Program-made: the position numbers and the translations under genes | Shown: positions 16,821 to 25,555 of the stretch, in pieces | How the letters are laid out: the number at the start of each line of letters is the position of its first letter | Position numbering within the stretch: position 1 is the stretch's first letter | Assembly: GCF_001310085.1 (NCBI RefSeq) | Contig: NZ_CP012643.1 | Location: 2,711,501-2,775,500 of the forward strand | Direction: 5' to 3' | Length of the DNA stretch: 64,000 nt | Source of the DNA: Rufibacter tibetensis | Lineage (GTDB): Bacteria > Bacteroidota > Bacteroidia > Cytophagales > Hymenobacteraceae | Notes under the pieces: model-generated | The model's input: the letters and a program-made list of their open reading frames with translations, nothing else | Database searches by the model: none | Told to the model about the DNA's origin: nothing

Positions 16821-19427
16821 ATGGTTAATACTTTAATTGGTGATTTAGGTCACTACAGTGTCATTCTCGCTTTTGTGACGGCGCTGGTTTCGGCAATTGC
16901 GTTTGCGTTTGCCTCCAACGCCAAAGAGCTTACCCCTGAGCAGAAAGACTGGAAGAATCTGGCCCGTGGTGCCTTCTTCGTGCACGTGCTAGCGGTGTTT
17001 GGCATCATCTTCTGCCTTTTTAATATCATTTACGCGCACCGCTACGAGTATCATTACGCGTGGAGCCACTCCTCTAATCACCTGCCGGTGCATTACATGA
17101 TCTCCTGCTTTTGGGAAGGCCAGGAGGGGTCTTTCCTGCTATGGATCTTCTGGCATGCGTTACTAGGACTGGTGCTGATCAAGTTTGCCGGTAAGAAGTG
17201 GGAAAGCCCGGTGATGGCGGTTTTCTCCTTCGTGCAGCTGTTCCTGACCTCCATGATCTTAGGGGTGGTGATCGGTGACCTGAAGATCGGTTCTTCGCCG
17301 TTCATCTTGATGCGTGACTTCATGACCGATGCGCCAGTGTTCCAGATGGACCCGAACTTCGTGCCGAAGGATGGTACTGGTTTGAACCCGCTGTTGCAGA
17401 ACTACTGGATGGTGATTCACCCGCCGGTCTTGTTCCTGGGCTTCGCGGCTACTTTAGTACCGTTTGCCTTTGCGATTGCCGGTCTCTGGAAAAAAGACTT
17501 CTCTGCCTGGACCAAGCCTGCCTTGCCTTGGGGCTTGTTTGCTGCCGTAGTACTAGGTGTAGGAATTATGATGGGTGCTTACTGGGCCTATGAAACTCTG
17601 AACTTTGGGGGCTACTGGAACTGGGATCCGGTTGAAAATGCCGTGTACATTCCGTGGTTAGTATTAGTAGGAGCCATTCACACCTTGTTAGCCTATCGCA
17701 AGAGCAAAACTGCCCTTCGTGCCACGTTCATCCTTTTCATCACTTCGTTCCTGTTAGTACTATACGCTACCTTCTTAACGCGTAGTGGTATCTTAGGTAA
17801 TGCCTCTGTACACTCTTTCACTGACTTAGGTTTATCTGGACAGTTGTTCACCTACCTGGCTGCTTTTGTGGTCTTGGCGATTGGTTTGCTGGCGTACCGC
17901 TGGAAATACATTCCGGCTACGGAGAAAGAAATTGCCACCTATTCTGGTGAGTTCTGGGTGTTCATCGGCGCAGCCGTGTTGTGCTTAGGTGCTTTCCAGG
18001 TACTGGTGACTACCTCTATTCCAGTGTACAATGCTTTCATGGGCTTCATTGGCGTGAAAACCAATGTGGCGCTACCTGCAGACCAAATTGCGCACTACAC
18101 CAAGTTCCAGATGTGGATGGGGATTACCATTGCTATGCTGACGGGTACCGGACAGTTGCTGTGGTGGCGGAAGAACAGCGAAGGAAACAAGTTCTCTGAG
18201 CTGTTCATGGTGCCTCTAATGCTGACTGCTTTGTTTGCCGCGCTTATCTTGTTGATTAGCAAAATAGGCTACATTGAACGCATCGACAATCCGGCTTACA
18301 TTTTGTTATTGGTAGCGTCTTTATATGCAGTGTTCAGTAACCTGGCCATCTTATTTGGGGTGCTCCGGAAGAACGTTTCCATTGCCGGTGGTGCCGTAGC
18401 CCATATTGGGGTGGCTTTGATGCTGATTGGGGTTTTGTTCTCCTCTGGTTACTCCAACATCATTTCCAAGAACATGTCTGGGATGGTGTACGCCCGCGAG
18501 TTTGGTGATGACATTAACCGTGACAACGTGCTGTTGTGGCGCAATGCCGGTACTGATATGGGGCCTTACAAGGTAACCTACAAAGGTCAATACTTAGAAG
18601 TAAAAGGTTTACCTGATTACGTGAACAAGCAGCGCTTGTTCCGCATTGAGGACGAGTACAAAGCTATTGCCCGTGGTCCGTTAAAAGATGGTGATGAGGT
18701 TATCTACAATGCTGGTGATACGGTTGAAATTTCTCCTGAGAATACGTACTACGAAGTAGGCTTCAAGAACCGTGAGTCTGGTGAAGAATTCGCTTTGTAC
18801 CCAAGAGCGCAGGTAAACCCACAAATGGGATTGTTAGCCTCCCCGGATATCAAGATGTTTGGCACCAAAGACCTGTACACCCACGTTTCTACCATCCCAG
18901 ATCCGAACGAGGAGAAGGAGTGGGGTGAGTTGAAGGAGTATAAGGTGAAAATCGGCGACACCATCTTCGTGAACGACTATGTAGCTGTGTTACATGGCAT
19001 TGAGCCAGCCAAAGATACTTTGCTCTTAAACCTGAAGCCTGGAGATGTTGCCGTACAAGCTGACATGCAGGTATTAGGTGAGCGCCATACGTACCACGCG
19101 CACCCAATCTATGCTATCAGAGACCGCATGGTAGGACGCGTGCCGGAGGAGATTGAGGATTTAGGTCTTCGTATTATGCTGATGAACATTGATCCGGAAG
19201 AAGGTGCTTTCACCATCGGGATCAACACTACGCAGAAGGATTACATCATCCTGAAAGCGATGGAGAAACCATTTATCAGCATTCTCTGGATTGGTACTTT
19301 GATCATGAGCCTCGGGTTTGTAATGGCTATTGTTCGTCACTACAAAGATGGCAAGAGCGGCAATGCTAATCTGCCAAAAGGCCCAGCCGGCAAAGTAGCC
19401 GTGAAACGCGAAAAACAACTGGCGTAA
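16821..19427 (+). CDS. ccmF: Cytochrome c heme lyase CcmF
   Basis: CcmF is the large multi-pass membrane protein that attaches heme to apocytochrome c at the periplasmic face. The 868 residues include about 14 membrane helices in the first 530 and a WWD-type motif in GGYWNWDPVENAVYIPWL. A long soluble periplasmic domain of roughly 250 residues precedes the last helix (about 830-850, ILWIGTLIMSLGFVMAIV). The protein is longer than the roughly 650-residue proteobacterial form; the enlarged C-terminal domain is common in Bacteroidota. The ATG at 16821 is the only sensible start. It is the last gene of the operon and is followed by a terminator. Confidence 0.95.
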   Translation: MVNTLIGDLGHYSVILAFVTALVSAIAFAFASNAKELTPEQKDWKNLARGAFFVHVLAVFGIIFCLFNIIYAHRYEYHYAWSHSSNHLPVHYMISCFWEGQEGSFLLWIFWHALLGLVLIKFAGKKWESPVMAVFSFVQLFLTSMILGVVIGDLKIGSSPFILMRDFMTDAPVFQMDPNFVPKDGTGLNPLLQNYWMVIHPPVLFLGFAATLVPFAFAIAGLWKKDFSAWTKPALPWGLFAAVVLGVGIMMGAYWAYETLNFGGYWNWDPVENAVYIPWLVLVGAIHTLLAYRKSKTALRATFILFITSFLLVLYATFLTRSGILGNASVHSFTDLGLSGQLFTYLAAFVVLAIGLLAYRWKYIPATEKEIATYSGEFWVFIGAAVLCLGAFQVLVTTSIPVYNAFMGFIGVKTNVALPADQIAHYTKFQMWMGITIAMLTGTGQLLWWRKNSEGNKFSELFMVPLMLTALFAALILLISKIGYIERIDNPAYILLLVASLYAVFSNLAILFGVLRKNVSIAGGAVAHIGVALMLIGVLFSSGYSNIISKNMSGMVYAREFGDDINRDNVLLWRNAGTDMGPYKVTYKGQYLEVKGLPDYVNKQRLFRIEDEYKAIARGPLKDGDEVIYNAGDTVEISPENTYYEVGFKNRESGEEFALYPRAQVNPQMGLLASPDIKMFGTKDLYTHVSTIPDPNEEKEWGELKEYKVKIGDTIFVNDYVAVLHGIEPAKDTLLLNLKPGDVAVQADMQVLGERHTYHAHPIYAIRDRMVGRVPEEIEDLGLRIMLMNIDPEEGAFTIGINTTQKDYIILKAMEKPFISILWIGTLIMSLGFVMAIVRHYKDGKSGNANLPKGPAGKVAVKREKQLA

Positions 19428-19451
19428 AAGTAAAAGCCTTCACAATCATAG

Positions 19452-19482
19452 AGCCGCAGGAATTTATTTCTGCGGCTTTTTT
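19452..19482 (+). terminator. Terminator of the ccm operon
   Basis: AGCCGCAG pairs with CTGCGGCT around an A/T-rich loop, followed by six T residues, 25 bases after the ccmF stop codon. Confidence 0.85.
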
Positions 19483-19584
19483 ATGCCCTGCTTTTTCGCT
19501 GTTTTTGGAAAACTTACCTAAAACATGCTTGGTTAAGGATTACCTTCTTTCTTAAAAAGAAGAAAGCGATCAAAAGAAAGAACC

Positions 19585-19592
19585 TAACTTTG
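19585..19592 (+). promoter_or_regulatory. Probable -7 element before the DUF2520 gene
   Basis: TAACTTTG fits TAnnTTTG and lies 25 bases before the chosen ATG. The -33 region is not a clear match. Confidence 0.3.
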
Positions 19593-19617
19593 ATCTCTGA
19601 TCACGTAAAGGATGACC

Positions 19618-20424
19618 ATGAAAGTAGGAATTGTGGGAGCAGGCAACGTCGCAACCCATCTAGTGAAAGGCCTAGTCAAAGCAGGAATGGAAGTTTCTGT
19701 TATTAACAGCAGAACAATTGCCTCAGCACAGAGCCTTGCACAACATGCCCCAGCCGCCGCTATTACTGATTCATTAAATTTCAAGTTGTCACCCCCAGCT
19801 GATATCTATCTGTTGGCTGTACCTGACCGGACACTTCCGCAATTGTTGCAAGAAGTGAACTTTCCCGAAGGAGTGATAGTGGCCCACACTTCTGGGACAC
19901 AACCTTTGGAATTACTGATGTCATCTCTGCCGGGGGTAGAAACCGGCGTATTCTATCCGTTGCAGACCTTCAGCAAAGAAAAAGACGTAGATTGGAAACC
20001 AATTCCCATCTGCATAGAAACTTCATCGCAGCACGCCGAACTGACGCTTGTAAATTTAGGAAGGCTGCTGAGTAATCAGGTGGTGCTCATGAATGGGGAA
20101 ACAAGAAGGAAACTGCACGTGGCGGCGGTATTTGCCTGTAATTTCACCAATCATTTATGGGGAGTGGCGCAAGACCTGCTGCAGAAAGCGGAGTTACCGG
20201 TCAACCTGTTGGAGCCCCTAGTGCAGGAGACAGTACAAAAAGCATTTCAGTTTCCGCCTTTTTCAGTGCAAACCGGACCAGCTAAACGGGGAGATTCTAT
20301 AACCATTGATGCCCATGTACAGCTGTTGCAAAGTGAACCGCAGTACCTGCAACTATACCAGGTGCTCACAAAAAGCATACAAACTGTTGCTGAAAGTGAG
20401 CCGTTTTTAGGAAAACAGGCGTAA
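19618..20424 (+). CDS. Rossmann-fold and DUF2520 domain protein
   Basis: This 268-residue cytoplasmic protein has an N-terminal dinucleotide-binding fold (KVGIVGAGNVATHL, residues 2-15) like that of ketopantoate or pyrroline-5-carboxylate reductases. A helical DUF2520 domain (about 135-260) with NFTNHLWGVAQ follows. Such proteins are predicted NAD(P)-dependent oxidoreductases, but no reaction is established that I can name. The second ATG (19618) is chosen over the one at 19612 because it gives the standard MKVGIVGAGNV start. The gene lies between the ccm terminator and a divergent-looking palindrome before the ferredoxin gene. Confidence 0.85.
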   Translation: MKVGIVGAGNVATHLVKGLVKAGMEVSVINSRTIASAQSLAQHAPAAAITDSLNFKLSPPADIYLLAVPDRTLPQLLQEVNFPEGVIVAHTSGTQPLELLMSSLPGVETGVFYPLQTFSKEKDVDWKPIPICIETSSQHAELTLVNLGRLLSNQVVLMNGETRRKLHVAAVFACNFTNHLWGVAQDLLQKAELPVNLLEPLVQETVQKAFQFPPFSVQTGPAKRGDSITIDAHVQLLQSEPQYLQLYQVLTKSIQTVAESEPFLGKQA

Positions 20425-20470
20425 AACGGTTGGTGTCTTGAAAGGAACTGCTCCAAAGGGCCTCCGTTTT
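20423..20470. repeat. Inverted repeat between DUF2520 and ferredoxin genes
   Basis: AAAACGG at 20423-20429 pairs with CCGTTTT at 20464-20470. The right arm overlaps the -33 element of the ferredoxin promoter, so it might affect initiation as well as terminate the upstream gene. Confidence 0.4.
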
Positions 20471-20498
20471 GTTTAGGGCGGTTGTATGCCTACCTTTG
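20467..20498 (+). promoter_or_regulatory. Bacteroidota-type promoter of the ferredoxin gene
   Basis: TTTTG at 20467-20471 and TACCTTTG at 20491-20498 are separated by 19 bases, matching the TTG-N19-21-TAnnTTTG consensus used by the Bacteroidota primary sigma factor. The ATG lies 22 bases downstream, giving a short leader. Confidence 0.65.
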
Positions 20499-20519
20499 CA
20501 CCTTTAATAATCCATAGGA

Positions 20520-20849
20520 ATGAAAGTCGTTAATATCACATATAAGTTTTTGGACGGAAAGCCTGACGAAACCCATTTGGGAGCGGAAGGAGAATCTGTT
20601 CTGGACGTAGCCTTGAACAATGGAATTCAACTGCAGCACAACTGCGGTGGCGTTTGCGGTTGCAGCACCTGCCATATTTATGTAGAAACTGGCATGAATG
20701 ACCTTCCGGAAATCACAGATGCAGAGGAAGATTTTATTGACCGTGCCGTAAATCCACGCATCAATTCACGTTTAGCGTGCCAGTGTGTGGTACAAGGTGG
20801 TCAGGACCTGGTCATCACCATTCCTAAGCAAGACTTCTTAGGACATTAA
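20520..20849 (+). CDS. fdx: Adrenodoxin-type 2Fe-2S ferredoxin
   Basis: This 109-residue cytoplasmic electron carrier has the four cluster ligands in the order Cys 42, Cys 48, Cys 51 and Cys 87 (NCGGVCGCSTC and RLACQC), the adrenodoxin/ISC-type pattern. An extra Cys at 46 and another at 89 sit next to ligands. The nearby iscX-like gene, 144 bases downstream on the same strand, supports a role in iron-sulfur cluster assembly. The rest of an isc operon is not present here. A clear promoter lies just upstream. Confidence 0.92.
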   Translation: MKVVNITYKFLDGKPDETHLGAEGESVLDVALNNGIQLQHNCGGVCGCSTCHIYVETGMNDLPEITDAEEDFIDRAVNPRINSRLACQCVVQGGQDLVITIPKQDFLGH

Positions 20850-20993
20850 TCAAAAAGTAAGAAGCTATTGATAATAGGCGAATACCGAAGAATGCGAATA
20901 GGTGAAGCAGAAAGAACACTTTTTCTGATTTGAGCCTACTCTCTCTGTTTAATAGCTTTAAACCATACATCAGGAAATAGCAACTAGAGAAAT

Positions 20994-21233
20994 ATGAGCA
21001 ATCTATATGAGCCACCTATAAAGTGGAGCGACCATGAAGACATAGCCATGGCGCTATATGAGAAGTTTGGCGATGAATTTGGAGAAAACAAAATCTACCG
21101 TATCCGGTTCACTGATCTGTTAGAGTGGGTACTAAGCCTGCCTAATTTTGAGGGTACCCGCGAGCAAGCCACCGAGGGACATTTGGAGCAGATTCAGGCC
21201 AAGTGGGTGTACGAATGGCGCGATAACCAATAG
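20994..21233 (+). CDS. iscX: IscX-like iron-sulfur assembly protein
   Basis: This 79-residue acidic cytoplasmic protein matches IscX (YfhJ). It has the early KWSD-x-x-DIA-x-ALYEKFGDEF helix, the YRIRFTDLLEWV segment and the C-terminal ILE/QIQAKWVYEW helix. IscX interacts with the cysteine desulfurase IscS and with iron in the ISC pathway. It lies downstream of the ferredoxin gene, as in the classical isc operon where iscX follows fdx, although iscS, iscU and the rest are missing here. The family call is good, while the presence of a full ISC machinery elsewhere is an assumption. Confidence 0.85.
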   Translation: MSNLYEPPIKWSDHEDIAMALYEKFGDEFGENKIYRIRFTDLLEWVLSLPNFEGTREQATEGHLEQIQAKWVYEWRDNQ

Positions 21234-21284
21234 GCCCTGACCTTTCTTGAAGTTCTGAATTCTTCCGCAAAGCTCTGACAAACC

Positions 21285-21779
21285 ATGCAAGCACTTCCTG
21301 ATTTCAAGAATATCACCACGTTCATTTTTGATGTGGATGGCGTTTTAACTGACGGTACCCTGTTGTGTTTCTCCACCGGAGAACAGGCACGGGCGTTTAA
21401 TATCAAAGATGGGTATGCGATCAGGCATGCCCTGAAGAAAGGGTATCGTGTGGCCATTATCTCAGGGAGGAACGAGCCGGGGGTGCGCAAGCGTTTAGAG
21501 TCTCTGGATGTGAAAGATATTTACCTGGGTTCAGAAAACAAGCTGGACACCTTCCAGAATTACGTTTACTATTATGGCATTGACCCGGAGACAGTGGTCT
21601 TCATGGGTGATGACATGCCCGATCTGGAAGTGATGCAACACTGCGGAATTTCAGCGTGTCCTGCCGATGCAGCTATTGATATCTGCGACATCTCGCAGTA
21701 TGTAGCCACAGCCGAGGGAGGAAAAGGAGCGGTGCGCGAGCTGATTGAAATGGTGATGAAGTTGCAGAAACGGTGGTAG
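21285..21779 (+). CDS. kdsC: KdsC-like HAD phosphatase
   Basis: This 164-residue cytoplasmic enzyme belongs to the C0 HAD phosphatases that include 3-deoxy-D-manno-octulosonate 8-phosphate phosphatase, a step in making the Kdo sugar of lipopolysaccharide. The catalytic pair is in FDVDGVLTDG (near residue 12), motif II in IISGR, and motif IV in MGDDMPDLEVM. It has the short length and lack of a cap domain typical of KdsC tetramers. It starts 51 bases after iscX and may share its transcript. A phosphatase for a related sugar acid cannot be ruled out. Confidence 0.85.
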   Translation: MQALPDFKNITTFIFDVDGVLTDGTLLCFSTGEQARAFNIKDGYAIRHALKKGYRVAIISGRNEPGVRKRLESLDVKDIYLGSENKLDTFQNYVYYYGIDPETVVFMGDDMPDLEVMQHCGISACPADAAIDICDISQYVATAEGGKGAVRELIEMVMKLQKRW

Positions 21780-21826
21780 GATCTTAGGAGCGTTATAGGC
21801 CTGTTTTCAAATATTTATAAAGAAAG

Positions 21827-21856
21827 TTTGGTTTTTGTATAATAATCCTATATTTA
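21827..21856 (+). promoter_or_regulatory. Probable promoter of the cold-shock gene
   Basis: TTTG at 21827-21830 and TATATTTA at 21849-21856 are 18 bases apart, one base short of the usual spacing and with the last -7 base changed. The T-rich leader to the ATG at 21891 is about 30 bases. Confidence 0.4.
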
Positions 21857-21890
21857 CGGAATCATTCATTATTTCAATTTTTAAATTTTT

Positions 21891-22085
21891 ATGAAAACAG
21901 GAACTGTTAAATTCTTCAACGAATCCAAAGGCTACGGCTTTATCACAGAAGAAGCCACCAATGAGGATTTCTTTGTACACATTACAGGCCTCAACGGTAT
22001 CCAGATCCAACAGCACGACAAAGTGGAGTTCGACACCAAAGAAGGTAAGAAAGGCATAAACGCAGTCAACGTTAAGAAAATCTAA
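21891..22085 (+). CDS. Cold-shock domain protein, CspA family
   Basis: This 64-residue single-domain RNA/DNA-binding protein begins MKTGTVKFFNESKGYGFI and carries RNP1 (KGYGFI) and RNP2 (FFVHI), the two nucleic-acid-binding motifs of the cold-shock fold. Such proteins melt mRNA secondary structure and help translation during cold or growth changes. It is monocistronic, with its own probable promoter and a strong terminator. The AT-rich leader is short compared with the long thermosensor leader of E. coli cspA. Confidence 0.95.
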   Translation: MKTGTVKFFNESKGYGFITEEATNEDFFVHITGLNGIQIQQHDKVEFDTKEGKKGINAVNVKKI

Positions 22086-22121
22086 CACTTCTACGCATCA
22101 TACTCATTTTGCATTCTCATC

Positions 22122-22149
22122 AAAAAGCCCCTGCTCCAGGGGCTTTTTT
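22122..22149 (+). terminator. Terminator of the cold-shock gene
   Basis: AAAAAGCCCCTG pairs perfectly with CAGGGGCTTTTT around a CTC loop and ends in a T run. Confidence 0.9.
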
Positions 22150-22195
22150 CATAGGTAAGATTTAAAGTGTAACTTCCGTCTCCTTTAGTGTACCT

Positions 22196-23041
22196 GTGAA
22201 GCAGTTTCTTACTTTAATACGGCTCCCAAACCTTATCATTATGCTGCTGGCCCAGCTGCTGGTGCGCAAGTGCCTGGTATTCCCAGAGCGTTCGCTGCTG
22301 CAGTCTTTGTCGTGGCCCTTCGCTGTTCTGGTGGTGGCAACTCTTTGCATTGCCGCGGCGGGGTACATTATCAATGATTATTATGACGTAAAGATAGACC
22401 GCATCAACAAACCTGAACGGGTAGTGGTGGGCAAGTTCCTGACCCGTCGTAAGGCCATGATGATTCACCTTTACTTGTCGGCAGCAGGGGTATTGTTGGG
22501 CGTTATCATTGGTTGGCGAATTGGGGCCGTGCTGTTGGGGGTAGCGTTGCTACTTTGGGGGTATTCGGCACAGTTTAAGAAACGCCCGTTTGTAGGAAAC
22601 CTGACGATTGCACTATTGGCAGCAGTTATGGTGTTGGTAGTACCATTACAGGCGGGGCAACCTTCTTTGGCTGCCTGGGCTTACGGGGTGTTCGCCTTCC
22701 TCATTTCCCTGGTGCGGGAGGTCATCAAGGACATGGAAGATGTACAGGGCGATGCCTCTTTCCGGTGCCGCACCTTGCCTATTGTATTAGGAATTCCGCA
22801 GACCAAATGGATTCTGTACCTGTTGGTGGGCTTCTTTCTGATCTTTACAGGCTTTGTGATGTTGAAGCGGTTAAATGAGCCGTTGTTTGTAGGGTATCTG
22901 TTTATAGGAGTGGTGCTGCCCACGTTTGTATTGATAAGGCAAATCATCACTGCCGACAGGAAAAAAGAATACGCACGTTTAAGCTGGATATGTAAAGGCA
23001 TTATGGTCACCGGAATCTGCTCCATGCTGGTGCTGCATTGA
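22196..23041 (+). CDS. UbiA-family prenyltransferase
   Basis: This 281-residue integral membrane enzyme transfers an isoprenoid chain to an acceptor. It has about eight membrane helices and both Asp-rich magnesium/diphosphate motifs: NDYYDVKIDRINKPER (near residue 63) and a second motif in REVIKDMEDVQGD (near 178). Bacteroidota proteins of this group are often labelled geranylgeranylglycerol-phosphate geranylgeranyltransferase, but the acceptor cannot be told from sequence. The GTG at 22196 gives the standard start, with a polar tip leading into helix 1. It follows the cold-shock terminator and has its own transcription unit. Confidence 0.88.
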   Translation: MKQFLTLIRLPNLIIMLLAQLLVRKCLVFPERSLLQSLSWPFAVLVVATLCIAAAGYIINDYYDVKIDRINKPERVVVGKFLTRRKAMMIHLYLSAAGVLLGVIIGWRIGAVLLGVALLLWGYSAQFKKRPFVGNLTIALLAAVMVLVVPLQAGQPSLAAWAYGVFAFLISLVREVIKDMEDVQGDASFRCRTLPIVLGIPQTKWILYLLVGFFLIFTGFVMLKRLNEPLFVGYLFIGVVLPTFVLIRQIITADRKKEYARLSWICKGIMVTGICSMLVLH

Positions 23042-23077
23042 AGACAATTTTAGGCGTTATAATGAAAAAGTAAGGGG

Positions 23078-23119
23078 CTCGTTTTAGGTGTGTTTTAGAT
23101 AAACTACGCACAAAACGAG
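23078..23119. repeat. Inverted repeat before porZ
   Basis: CTCGTTTT at 23078-23085 pairs with AAAACGAG at 23112-23119, with partial pairing inside. It sits between the UbiA gene and porZ and lacks the T run of a typical terminator. Confidence 0.45.
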
Positions 23120-23140
23120 TTGAATCAGGGTAGAGTTAAA

Positions 23141-25456
23141 ATGAGGACATCAAGGATAGTTAGGTATGTAGTGGTTCTGTGCAGTCTTACCTGGACCCTG
23201 TTCACTCATGCCCAAACTTCCCGCCTGCCCTTGGGCACCTGGCAGCTGCACGTGCCTAACCATCGGGCTAAAGCAGTCGCGGAAACTCCTTCCTCGGTTT
23301 ACGTCGCCACTGAGGATGGCTTCTTTAGATACCTCAAAGAAGACAATTCCCTCCAGACCCTTTCCCGCACCGATGGCTTCAGCGATATTAATCTAAACAC
23401 CCTTACCTTTGATTCGGCCACTTCTACTTTAGTGGTAGCGTATGAAAACACCAACCTTGATCTCCTGACAAACGGGAAGGTGCATAACCTCACCGAGCTG
23501 CTGCGGAAGCCCATGCCCGGGGCCAAAGCTATCTATCACCTGTACACCCACAATAAAAAGGCGTACTTGTCTACCTCGTTCGGGTTGGTGGTGGTAGACT
23601 TGGTAAAGCGGGAGATAAAAGATACATACAGCAACCTGGGCGCTCAGGGCGAGGCTGTGCAGGTGTATGCCTCCACCGTATTGAATGACAGCGTGTACAT
23701 TGCTTCTTCTGAAGGCGTAATGGGCGCTAACCTGAACAATGCCAATTTGCTTGATTACCGAAGCTGGCGCCGGTTTGGTTCTGCCCAAGGGCTTCCTTTC
23801 GGGTTGAGTTCAGAGGCAACCAAAACTATTGTGGCCTTTGGCGATGCGGTATATGTAGGAATCAACGAGGAAGGAATTTTCCGTTTTAACGGTGTTTCCT
23901 GGAACAAGGCTTCTTTCTCCACTCAAGATGACCAGTTTAGGGCCATGGAGACAAACGGAAGAAGGCTGGTCATTACCGGAGCGCAGGAGGTGGTGGAAGT
24001 TTCCTCTTCGGGACAAGCCTCCCGTATGGTTCAGCCGCTTTTCCAGGACCTGCGCATGGCTATTCCCGCAAGAAGCGGTGGACTTTGGGCCGCAAGTTAT
24101 GAGCGTGGACTGGTGCAGGTAACTTCTGCCGGAGCAATAGCCCTTGTTCCCAACGGGCCCGCTTATGTGGATGTGTTTGGCGTGTATGCTGAACCAGGTC
24201 TGTTCACGGTTTTGGGGGGAGGTTACAGCCAAGGTTACCTGCAGCGTTCTTCGGTGGCTGGGTTTTACCAATACCAGAATGGGCAGTGGAACAGTTATGG
24301 TTTTGCCAGTGGCGGTCAGTTTCCGGGCAATGCCCGAGATCTTGTCATGGCTCGAAGAAACCCGGTCAACGGAAAATTATACATAGCCAGTTACGGATCG
24401 GGTTTACTGGAGTGGGGCGGGCTAGATCAAGTGAAACTGTATAACAACACCAATAGCCCCTTGCTCAGCGCCATCAACGCAAGTGACCGTGACTTTATAC
24501 GGGTACCGGGCTTAGCCATTGACCCTGCTGGAAGCGTCTGGGTCACCAACCGAAATCAACTGCCCAATGCCGCCGGATTGTATGAATTGAAAGTAGATGG
24601 CACCTGGAAGTCGCATCCGTTCAACGGCTACAGCTTAGGCAGCGGGTTAGACAAGGTGGTGGTAGATGACAGTGGCTACAAATGGGTGACCATTAGTACC
24701 AACGGCACCGATGCCGGCATGATTGTCTACGATGATGTCACAGAGAAATATAAATACATTGGCGGAGTAGGACAGGGTGGCTTACCCGGGAAGCAGGTGT
24801 TTTCCTTGGCCGTGGACTTGCAAGGGGAAATTTGGGCTGGTACTAACAATGGAGTGGCTGTTTTCAGCAGTACCCCAGATATTTTCACTTCAACTTATGC
24901 CGGAGCTTATTTACCTATTTATGAACGTCGGCCCTTGTTGCAAGGACAAATCATCAGAAGCATTGCTGTAGACGGTGGCAATCGGAAATGGATAGGTACC
25001 GATACTGGGCTGTGGCTTTTTAATGAGACCGGCGAAGAAATGATTCACAACTTCACAACCAGGAACAGTCCATTGCCCTCAGATAGAATAAGAGACATAT
25101 CCGTTGAACCCTCCACGGGGGAGGTGTTGATCGGTACCGAGGGAGGAATCGCGGTGTACAGAGGTACTGCTACGCGTACTGAAACTGTGAACAAGAATTG
25201 TTTGCAAGTCTTTCCCAATCCCGTTCGGGTGGGATTTTCTGGAAACATCGGTATTTCTGGAGTCCCGAATAATGGGTGGGTGAAGATTACTGACGCTGCA
25301 GGATTTCTGGTGTTTGAAGGAAAATCCGCTGGCGGCACGTTTGCCTGGCATGGGCGTGATTACAACGGACGCAAAGCTAAACCAGGCGTGTACCTGGTGT
25401 TGGCCTCATCTGGAGATGGGGCACAAACGTGTATGACTAAGATTGCCATTCAATAA
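23141..25456 (+). CDS. porZ: T9SS component PorZ
   Basis: PorZ belongs to the cell-surface attachment complex of the type IX secretion system (with PorU, PorV and PorQ), which cleaves sorting domains and links cargo to lipopolysaccharide. From the ATG at 23141 the protein has about 771 residues, close to known PorZ. It has a signal peptide ending near THAQ. Two beta-propeller regions follow, rich in two-component-regulator-propeller repeats (SVYVATEDGFFRY, GEIWAGTNNGVAVF, NRKWIGTDTGLWLF). A type A sorting-like domain (VFPNPV, KPGVYLVLASSG) closes the protein. The upstream in-frame TTG at 23120 is rejected because the signal peptide starts better at the ATG. Its position just before recO is the usual Bacteroidota arrangement and supports the call. 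Confidence 0.87.
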   Translation: MRTSRIVRYVVVLCSLTWTLFTHAQTSRLPLGTWQLHVPNHRAKAVAETPSSVYVATEDGFFRYLKEDNSLQTLSRTDGFSDINLNTLTFDSATSTLVVAYENTNLDLLTNGKVHNLTELLRKPMPGAKAIYHLYTHNKKAYLSTSFGLVVVDLVKREIKDTYSNLGAQGEAVQVYASTVLNDSVYIASSEGVMGANLNNANLLDYRSWRRFGSAQGLPFGLSSEATKTIVAFGDAVYVGINEEGIFRFNGVSWNKASFSTQDDQFRAMETNGRRLVITGAQEVVEVSSSGQASRMVQPLFQDLRMAIPARSGGLWAASYERGLVQVTSAGAIALVPNGPAYVDVFGVYAEPGLFTVLGGGYSQGYLQRSSVAGFYQYQNGQWNSYGFASGGQFPGNARDLVMARRNPVNGKLYIASYGSGLLEWGGLDQVKLYNNTNSPLLSAINASDRDFIRVPGLAIDPAGSVWVTNRNQLPNAAGLYELKVDGTWKSHPFNGYSLGSGLDKVVVDDSGYKWVTISTNGTDAGMIVYDDVTEKYKYIGGVGQGGLPGKQVFSLAVDLQGEIWAGTNNGVAVFSSTPDIFTSTYAGAYLPIYERRPLLQGQIIRSIAVDGGNRKWIGTDTGLWLFNETGEEMIHNFTTRNSPLPSDRIRDISVEPSTGEVLIGTEGGIAVYRGTATRTETVNKNCLQVFPNPVRVGFSGNIGISGVPNNGWVKITDAAGFLVFEGKSAGGTFAWHGRDYNGRKAKPGVYLVLASSGDGAQTCMTKIAIQ

Positions 25457-25555
25457 GAACTATTTGAATGGTTCTGATAATAGAATGCCTCCGTTACTTT
25501 CAGTACCAAGAACATACCTTCCTGCGTAAGAGGAATCAGACATTACAACCATTCT

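Noticed and set aside
23120-23140. TTG start for porZ
   Set aside because: The ATG at 23141 begins a normal signal peptide; the TTG adds seven polar residues.
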